Below are positions 56,050 through 64,000 of a stretch of DNA of 64,000 bases, piece after piece (positions within the stretch are counted from its first letter, which is position 1; the number at the start of each line of letters is the position of its first letter). The notes under the pieces were generated by a model. That model saw only the letters and a list, made by a program, of their open reading frames with translations, did not search any database and was not told the DNA's origin. This stretch comes from Platerodrilus igneus (lineage: Eukaryota; Arthropoda; Insecta; Coleoptera; Lycidae), in contig JARFIW010001082.1 in NCBI GenBank assembly GCA_036346225.1, forward strand, positions 2,976,001-3,040,000, in the 5' to 3' direction. The position numbers and the translations under genes were made by a program.

Positions 56050-56580
56050 ATTACTGCATCAGAAATTATTAAAAAAGTTGAATTCTATTTATGAACCTTC
56101 ATCGACATGCTTTAAAATTAATAACAAAAGAAGGCTGCTTGAGTTAAGAATGAAGCAAAACCCACAAGAATTTATCCCTAGACTTGAAAAGCATGTTAAG
56201 GAACTGGAATGCTCGTGAGTGGGTCATGCAAGATGATAAACTTAACTATTTATTACTTACTTTACCCGAAAGTTTAATTGTTGATATTATAGATACTTTG
56301 CCACTCAATCAAAGAACAGTAGACTACATTAAATCCAAGCGGTTGATCGGTTTAAAAAAGAACATGGATGACAATATGTTTCATGACAGTTATGTGTTCA
56401 ACTCTCATTCATTTGGTCAAAGTGAGTATAATATAGAGCATGTACCAAAGAAAGCAATCAAAATGTGATGAGATATAAACGTGGTCGAATTGGCCATATT
56501 AAAAAGTTTTGTCAAGATACTTCTAGAAATTATGGATACAATCACAGTGGTTAAAATTGTAGACAAAAATTTCATGGCTG
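56050..56580 (+). pseudogene. Ty1/copia gag fragment
   Basis: Frames give SIYEPSSTCFKINNKRRLLE, LRMKQNPQEFIPRLEKHVKE, KLNYLLLTLPESLIVDII, DTLPLNQRTVDYIKSKRLIG and a degraded zinc knuckle (YKRGRIGHIKKFCQ) with the first cysteine pair lost. This is the order in copia-type Gag. One frameshift near 56205. No pol is attached. Confidence 0.85.
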
Positions 56581-57649
56581 ATCCCAGTACAGTAGAGAAG
56601 TTAAAATTTCTATCCGTTTGTTCCTATTTCTTTAGGTCTTAAATTTCAGATACTGTCATAACATCTGATGTCAGCAGTTCTCTCTGAAATATTCAAAAGG
56701 CATTAATTTCTAATATAGGGATGTAAAGCATTGTGTTGAAATACTCGGCGAACCACTAATTTTGAAGATTAAGTTCCCTGATATTTCAACTATTAATTTA
56801 CTCAATTTTGTTGAGAAACCTGTAAATAGATACTCGATCGCAAAATATAATATAAGTGTTAAAATTGATAAATCTAATACCACTCTAATATTTACAAGCG
56901 CTCTAATAAAATGACAATTTACTTTCCTTGATGACAGTCTGGTAATTTATTCTTGAATCTCCTTTAGTCCTCGATCGTTTTTGTATTATGGGTTTGATAA
57001 TGGTGTTTCTTCACGCCTTGGTATTTTCGTCTAGTGTTTCTTTTGAATTTATTTGGTTCCTTTCTTGGGCAAACCTATATTCTCTAAAATCCAAACTTAT
57101 TTTATGAATAACAATAGCTTTCGTTATGTATATCCTCTATTTCTTCTCAAATACAGACAACGGCACACTGGCAATACAACTCGGTTGTATTATAAATTGG
57201 TTTCGCACTTCACAACTATGTGAAGTCAACAAATCAATGATTATTTTCAATGATAGTCTCAATACTCTTGCTTGACAATTCTCTTATAAATGGTCCTGGT
57301 TTATAAATCTTATTATCCCTAATTATAAGTAACAAATACTCTTCTATAATTATATTCCTATTAAATTCTAATACAATTCACTACTTAAACTTCTCTTTTA
57401 TAAATTAACTGACAGGACCTCTTTTTATATTTGCTTCACCATCCCAATTCTATTTATCCATCCCGTTTCCTTGGTTACATACTGATCTTTCCTATTCGTT
57501 TTTATTTTAATTGACAGAATATGTAACCTACCTACTCTATTTACAATTAAAAACTCTTAATCCTAATGTCCATGTTTATTCCACAGAAATTTTGATTTTT
57601 AAACTGACTATCCATTCACCGGCTCCTTTATCCTACTAAATTAATAAAA
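56581..57649. other. No recognisable gene
   Basis: It may include degraded downstream copia sequence, but I could not read protease, integrase or RT motifs. Confidence 0.4.
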
Positions 57650-58660
57650 TACATCACAATATATAAGTTTGAATGTAAATGGATTGGTATTTATAAAATA
57701 AGAAACTAATCGAATACGAAAGTAATTACTTGGTTGCACTAATTAGTGATGGAGAGAGTGTATAGTGATTTTAAAGAACAGATTTATTGGTGAAATTTAG
57801 GTTAGTTGAAGCATGAAAATTTATAATGCTGGAATGGACAATGAACGAATAGAACGAGGTTATTGTCTATGTGTTATTAAGTGTATTTCCAACCAAGTTG
57901 GGATTTATACTGTCACATGATTCATATGGAACATGAAAAAAATTGAAATGAATTATTGTTGTTGGATATAATTATGTTTTCTTTAGGCCTTGATTAGTAA
58001 TACGGTTTAATTCAATGTTTTTTCTTTAGCAGTTATTTTAGCAATACCTGGCTAAATTTAAGGTTAAGAATTTGTTTTTAGGAAATATATTTCTAACTTT
58101 ATATTGAAATTATTTTATGTTAATAGAGCTTAAGTATAGGTTGATTTTTATTTCAATTTATTTACGAACTAGGTAAAGTCAGCTATTTGTAAGGGTTATT
58201 CAGCTACCCCAGTGATGGAATACTATTTGGAAAGCATTCTATTCTACAAGTTTAATTAAGTATTACAGAATTAATACGTTTTACGGTATTTTTGAGCAAA
58301 GTAAATATGAGGTGAGAAAATTTAGGATACCGAAGCAAGAGGGTTTTATGCGGAAAAATCGTTTTCTGTATAGAAATATTGTCATAAGAACTTAATGTGA
58401 CAGACGATTTGGCGCACTTCAATTTTGACAAAAGTAGAAAAACCTTTCAGCTTAAATGTTAATGTAACGTAAAATTTTGGTAATTGTTATTTTATTTATT
58501 AATTTTTTCTTTATCGTTTTTATTTCAAATTTTTTTCTTTTTTAATTTTTCCATAGGAACCCACTCCGCACCACTGCAATTAGGCAATGCACCATTATAT
58601 TGCTACGGGGTCCCTGTTCCTTCATGGCAAAACAAAATTTAATTAATTTAATGCTCATTT
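57650..58660 (+). repeat. Unclassified dispersed repeat, copy 2
   Basis: Inverted relative to 25230-26230. Matching blocks include ctaattagtg near 57735, ggttattcagctacc near 58195 and the end ccgcaccactgcaatt to ggtccctgttcc near 58567-58620. No coding motif on either strand. Confidence 0.7.
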
Positions 58661-59084
58661 TACCTGTAAATTTTGTAAAGTGGAAAATACGCAAATCATA
58701 AGCAATGAGAAAATTTGAGATACAATTCAAGGTTAGTGCTTATCTTTCAAGAAGAAATGCTCAGAGAAGTGTTTTTCGACTACCACCAGAACCAATAGCA
58801 TGTGCTGGGTAGAAAACAAGCAAAGACATAATTAGTAGTTTTTCTTGATTACTTATAAACAAATCCATACTGAAGCTAATAAACAATTAAATGGGAGGGA
58901 GGTTTTACTGTGCGAAATCTAAAGGTTAATACTTTGTGATTTATAATTTGGAGCTTGTCATTTTTTTAGCAAAATAATGTCTCAAAATAGGTTTTGGAAA
59001 AACACAAAATACCTTAGATTTGATATCAACTTCAGAGAAACTGTATGTTTACAAACAGATACATTTGCTTTGATATTTGAATTA
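58661..59084. other. No recognisable feature
   Basis: AT-rich DNA between the dispersed repeat and the atcatcatcatc tail of the next LINE. Confidence 0.5.
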
Positions 59085-59614
59085 TATCATCATCATCATC
59101 AGGTTTTCAATCCTGGAACTGGTTAGATGCGTACCCTCCATTGTTTCCTATTCTGAGGTAATCCACACATTTTCCCAAAATTCGCACAGACTACATCTAT
59201 CACTATCTGCGTGCAATAGTCTGATCTAGGTCTACCTCTCATTTTTCCTATTTCTGCTTGTAATATATACCGCATTATTCCCCAAATGCCTTAGAACATG
59301 TCATGTCCTATTTCTCCCATTTTTTTTGTTTTCCACAGATATCTTTCCTCCCCTATTATTTCCAGAACCTCTGTGTTATTAACTTGTCTGTCTATGCTAT
59401 CATCATCATACATCTGAAGCACCACATTATAAAAAGCTATTACCTCTATTGATTTCCATTCTGAGCTCACATTTCCCTGAAATCCCATAGCCTACATACT
59501 ACTCAGTTCCCCTTCTACTGCTTTCTACCCTGTTTCACCAATTCAGTGATATGTGAAGGGCATTATGTAACCTGTGGCTGTCAAGATCCCCCCCAACACT
59601 TAGACATTTGCCGA
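59085..59614 (-). repeat. RTE LINE 3'-end fragments with (ATC)n tail
   Basis: 59085-59500 is a C-terminal coding fragment of the LINE, ending on its 3' side in atcatcatcatcatc at 59087-59101. 59500-59614 is a 3' UTR copy (aacctgtggctgtcaagatc) belonging to the LINE that starts at 59615. The arrangement parallels 51010-52258. Confidence 0.75.
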
Positions 59615-60820
59615 ATTAATAGTTTTCGAATAAATCGTTTCGCACAATCATCATTAGTTGAGAATATTGCAAAACCAACACTTGTAGTTGTTTATAATAA
59701 TCATCAGGTTTAAGTACAATTTTTTTTTTTGCCATTAGGTTTCCGTCTTGGAACTGGTTTGATACGTACCTACATTGATTTCTATTCTGAGCTAGCCTAC
59801 ACATTTCCCTGAAATTCCCAAAGCCTATATCTTTGACTATCTGTGTGCAATAGTCCAACCTAAGTCTACCGCTACCTCTCGCTTTTTCTACCTCTGCTTC
59901 TAATATATTCCGCACTATTGCCTCGTGCCTTAGTATGTGACCTGTTTTCTACATATTTTTTCTACTGCTACCATTTCCAGAACCTCTTTGTTCTTAACTT
60001 TGTCAGTCTATGGTGTCTTCGTTTTACACCTGTAGCACCACATTTCAAAGGCTTCTATCTTTTTCCTGTCCACGTTTCACCGCCATACAGTGCTGTGCTC
60101 CACACATATGCTTTCAGCAATGTTTTCCTTGTTTCTATGTTTGTTGTCATTGAACATAGTAGTTTTTTCTTGTTAAATGACACATGGTCTTGTGCTAATC
60201 TTTATTTTATATCTTTTGCACTTTTCCAATCTTGCTTTATTTAACTTTCTAGGTACCACAGATCCTTAGCCTCTTGTAAGTTCTCCTTTCCGATTTGTAT
60301 TCTAGTTTTTGATTTATTTTCCCCTCCTTTACATTCTAGTACTGTAGTTTTATTTTGTTAATTTCCATATGATATCTCACTGTTAGAAATATTTCCATTC
60401 ATTAAGAGCTGCTTCTAACTCTTCCTTGCTAGATGCTAATACTGCTATATTGTTTGCAAATCTAAGCATTTCAATTTTTGTCCCTGCAGAATAATGCCAA
60501 ATGTCTTCCTGCATTTGACTGAATTTATCGCCTCTTCGATATACAAGTTAAAAATTAATGGGGCACATCTCTGTCTCACCTCTTTCCTAATATTTACTTC
60601 TCTACGTTCCTGATCTAATTCTATTACACCTAATATTTCTTCAACCCGTTGTTCCGTCCGACTTTGTACAATTCTAGTTAATATGTTTGACACGTGTGCT
60701 GTCCAACTTATTGTTCAAAAATTTTCATATCTATATCTGCGCCTCTTTTCTTTTGGTATAGTGACTATGATGTTTTGTTTGGAATCTTTGCGTATCTCGC
60801 CTGTTTCATACATATTGCTG
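59615..60820 (-). pseudogene. RTE-type LINE copy, C-terminus and RT
   Basis: Minus-strand reading: SRTEQRVEEILGVIELDQERREV (an internal deletion joins two RT motifs), LIFNLYIEEAINSVKCRKTF and a LRFANNIAV-type degraded catalytic box. The C-terminal zone is GSGRLRLDYCTQIVKDIGFG and KPDDYYKQLQVLVLQYSQL near the end. It is more decayed than the copy at 52259-55545. The reading breaks at 60820, where foreign sequence begins. Confidence 0.85.
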
Positions 60821-61737
60821 AAATTATAGGGTTAATTTAGGGGTAGGTTAAGTCATAGGGGTCGTAGAATAAACAAAAGAAACTTCCAAGTAACGAAAGC
60901 ACGTAATACAGATATTAGAAGAGTAAATAGGTCATTATAAACATTATTAGTTGAGAGCACACTGTATATAGCAGTACAAGCGATTAAATGCATATCCAAG
61001 AGTAGCTACGAGCAAAGATAAGAATTTAGAAATGTAACAAAACGCATCGAAAATAAATCAGTGAAAAACCTGTATGAATTGGCTAGATCGATATTCAAAA
61101 AGTGCTTTAATATATCATCATAAACGCAGGCAGAAATTATGCATTATTTGAAAAGCGTACGTGATCGAAAAGTATTACATTTGTTCAAAAATCCAATCTA
61201 ACTAGGAAATAAACAAACACCAAATTTATTCCATTCAGATTAGAATAAAGCCAACAACAATAATACGTGATTTTATGAATGAAGATTCCTGGGATTTCTG
61301 AATTAAATGTGAGGTATAACAATAAATTATGTGACAAATTGAGCATCCTTCCATGCAATTAACCTACACAATTGGTAAAGTTTCCCAAAATAACAATAAA
61401 TAAGACACTTGGTGTCGCACAGCACGTGGAGTCAACGAATCGCCGGGCCTATAAATATGATGACAATTGAACAACGGGTTAGTATATTTTGAAACTGGGC
61501 AGTCACTATACTTGAAAGTGCTAAATATTTACGTGAACAGTTAGATAAATTACAGTGACAAATTATTTTAAGAGTGTATAATAAAATAAAACAGCATAAA
61601 TATGGACTGCCCAAGCGTAGGGGCTGCGAGTATCACAGCATAAATATGACACCCAATTTGTGGGGCGAGTATATCACAGTAAATATATCTGCCCAACCGT
61701 GGGGCTTAATATAAGGGAAATATCATAATAATATATA
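60821..61737. other. Unclassified insertion in the LINE
   Basis: About 0.92 kb separates two parts of the LINE that are contiguous in the copy at 52259-55545 (compare 53600-53640). Similar atacata sequence at both edges may be a target duplication. No coding capacity. Near the right end (about 61600-61705) a motif resembling cccaa.cgtggggc recurs three times at intervals of about 50 bases. Confidence 0.65.
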
Positions 61738-62990
61738 CATACAGCTTACAAATTTGGAGAATTACTGCATGTCCAGTGGCTTTTAGAGTTTCTGCTTGCA
61801 CCTTATCTATACCTGGTGCCTTACGATTTTTCAGACTTTAATGCTAATTCAAACTCCCCTCTAAGTATAGGATATCCCAAGTCATCCTTTTCAATGATTC
61901 CTGTTCTAGTGCTGTTCGTTCCTGTCCAGCATATAAATTCCCTATATATTCTTGCCATCTCTATATTTTCTTTAATGATGTCTCCTTCCGCGCCTCCTAC
62001 ATTTTTGCTATACGGTTTTATATCCCTAAAATTCATTCTAATTAGTTTGTATGCTTCATTTGTCTTTCCTATTTCCATATGAGTTTGTACCTCATTGCAC
62101 TTTTCATCAATTCATTGTCCTTTAGCTCTCCTGCATTTGCGAATAATTTCCTATTTTATGGCTTCTCTGTATTTCTGCTGGCTGATCTGTTTTTGTATTT
62201 TCGTCTTTGTTCTATTAAATTCAAGATATCCTTTGTTATCCATGGTTTTTTAGATTCTTTTTGTGTATACCTCAGTATACCTGTGGCTGCTATGTCTAAG
62301 GACGATTTAATGCTATTCCATTTAGTTTGTACTTCCTTAGTATTCGAAATTTTTCCGATGTCGGTCAGCAGTTCATTTGACTTTTTTCAAATCTTTCGTG
62401 GATATCGGCTTTTAGATAGCGTCTACAATCTTTTACTTGATTTCTAAAGCATTGTCTAACAACAATGTAATCTATTTAATATCTTCCTATATCTCCTGGC
62501 ATCTTCTACGTGTGTCGTCTTCTAGCATTATGTTGAAATAACATGTTTGTGATGGTTAAATTGCCTTTGTCGCAAAATTCTACCAACCTATTTCCCGTGT
62601 CATTTCTCGTGACTAAGCCAAATAAACCTACTACCGCTCCTTCCCTACCACCGCCTACTACTGCACTAAAGTCACCCATAATTGTTAAATTTTCATGGCC
62701 TTCTATGCATCTTAGTATGTCTTCGATATCTTTGTAGATCATTTCTAGCACGTCCTCATGTAACTAGTGGCGAGCATGTGTACTTGTATTATTACTGTAT
62801 TTACCGCTTTAGATTTTAATCTAACCACGAGAACTCATTCGTTATTTTGTAAGTAGTTTTCTACAAAGTGTTCTATAGTTTTTCACATAACTATCACCAT
62901 GCCCAAATTTCCTTGCTCTGATCCTGTATGAATTATCCTAAAGTCTCCACTCTAAAAATCCCCCGCATATGGGCACCGAAATTCACTAAT
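61738..62990 (-). pseudogene. RTE-type LINE copy, endonuclease and linker
   Basis: From 62990 downward: a degraded start, MIYKDIEDILRCIEGHENL, TIMGDFSAVVGGGREGAVVG, NRLVEFCDKGNLTITNM, then the linker with MEIGKTNEAYKLIRMNFRDI, DLGYPILRGEFELAL and the GTxDKVQAET region near 61800. There are many frameshifts, and a deletion near 62405 removes the DYILVRQ to DIDTDHN region in part. The catalytic GDFN is GDFS. The 5' UTR and start are missing. Confidence 0.85.
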
Positions 62991-64000
62991 CCCTAATAAT
63001 GGTGAATTATATAAGAAGTTTATTTGCAATTGTAAAATTTTTATCGTCCAATTCAAATATTACAATCTAGCAACAACTGTATCCACAAAGTATGATAGTA
63101 TATGGTAAACAAATCAGATAAATTTGAGATTAAGTTTTAGATGGCTATAGATACACGTTTCAAATGTATTCTAAATGCGTTTATTTGGATACAAACAAAA
63201 TTCGCCCTAATGAACAAACGCAGCTGAAAATGAAAGAATGAGACACAACAAAGACTTGAATGCAACATCTGAACTAAGAAAGTTAGCTGAAATACTAGCT
63301 GCTATTATAACAGTACATTGGTAGCAACAATAAATTGTTTTATATAGGAAGTTCCCTTTTCGCCCAAACAACAAAGGCGAAATATATATGCTTCTAAAAA
63401 ATAATGAAAGCACACTAAACATACATGATGGAAACAAAAAAAAGTTTCTAAAAAAGCCAGAAAGGATCATTTATTACAAACATAACAAATATGAAGTATA
63501 TGTGATAGACAAAATGGCATGAAAATATTCTGTGACAAGTTTTCAAATGTGGCCATTACTTCTATTTAATAATGTTTTAGAACTTACTGTTATAAATGTT
63601 TATGTGGTGTACGAAGAAATAAGTGTTGTAAATGATGGCTTTCACAGAAATACTCATGTAACTTATAAAAACACTTTAATATAGTAAATATCTCAATACA
63701 GAAAATATTTTGACACTTTACCTTTTTGTTCAAAAACTTTTGTTATTACTTTCATTACCATAACATAGAATTGTCTACTTATCTATGAATGTAACAATAC
63801 TTTAAGGTGTATTCATCAACAATAAGGTGAGATTTTCTATTGCAGTTTACAACAGAATTATATGATGAGTACTGAAGAAACAAAAGAGTTACTTTAGCAG
63901 AAACCTCTAAAAGAAATACTGTCTAGCTAAAACAAAGATGCGCATGCCAAGTAAGACACTATGACAATAAAACACATGCAACTAATGTAGAAAATTCGTT
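62991..64000. other. No recognisable feature
   Basis: AT-rich DNA. The short open frames on both strands show no known motif. Confidence 0.45.

Overview
This window looks like gene-poor, AT-rich, intron-rich nuclear DNA from an arthropod, most likely an insect. I see one host gene, split into widely spaced exons, in a dense and nested set of mostly broken transposable elements (TEs). No prokaryotic operon, tRNA, rRNA or CRISPR array is visible. The species cannot be named from the sequence.

Host gene: three plus-strand exons (9314-9602, 13860-14021, 27865-28066) encode the U1-like zinc-finger end, part of a WW domain and the C-terminus of a WBP4/FBP21-type spliceosomal protein. The 5' exons lie outside or were not recognised. 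At least one exon between 9602 and 13860 is missing. Its introns hold an LTR element with a perfect 5-bp target duplication (9873-12251), a truncated Penelope-like element (PLE) with its own inverted terminal repeats and a nested SINE (14428-17743), and other fragments.

Layout: 1-3008, Ty3/gypsy pol with many single-base frameshifts. 5.5-8.3 kb, two Tc1/mariner-superfamily fragments and a non-LTR (LINE) reverse transcriptase (RT) on the minus strand. 9.3-28.1 kb, the WBP4 region. 18-22.3 kb, LINE 5'-UTR, PLE-type termini with hammerhead-like motifs, and foldbacks. 30344-32924, an IS630/Tc1-like transposon with 26-bp inverted ends. 33825-47745, a very large imperfect inverted duplication: arms of about 6.2 and 4.8 kb around a 2.9-kb centre, each arm carrying the same nested series of RTE-type LINE, Tc1-like element, a second LINE split by a MITE and a SINE, and BEL/Pao LTR and integrase. 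The centre holds the 5' half of a LINE with a zinc-finger ORF1. 47.2-63 kb, several copies of one RTE-type LINE, including a nearly full-length one at 51.9-55.5 kb, with tandem 3'-end arrays, a copia gag fragment and an unidentified 1-kb dispersed repeat.

Nearly all coding sequence outside WBP4 is TE-derived and broken by stops or frameshifts. The features most worth checking are the giant inverted duplication, the hammerhead-like motifs at the PLE termini, the SINE tail hairpin and its occurrence inside a LINE 5' UTR, and the unclassified repeats. Identity and boundary statements were made by eye.
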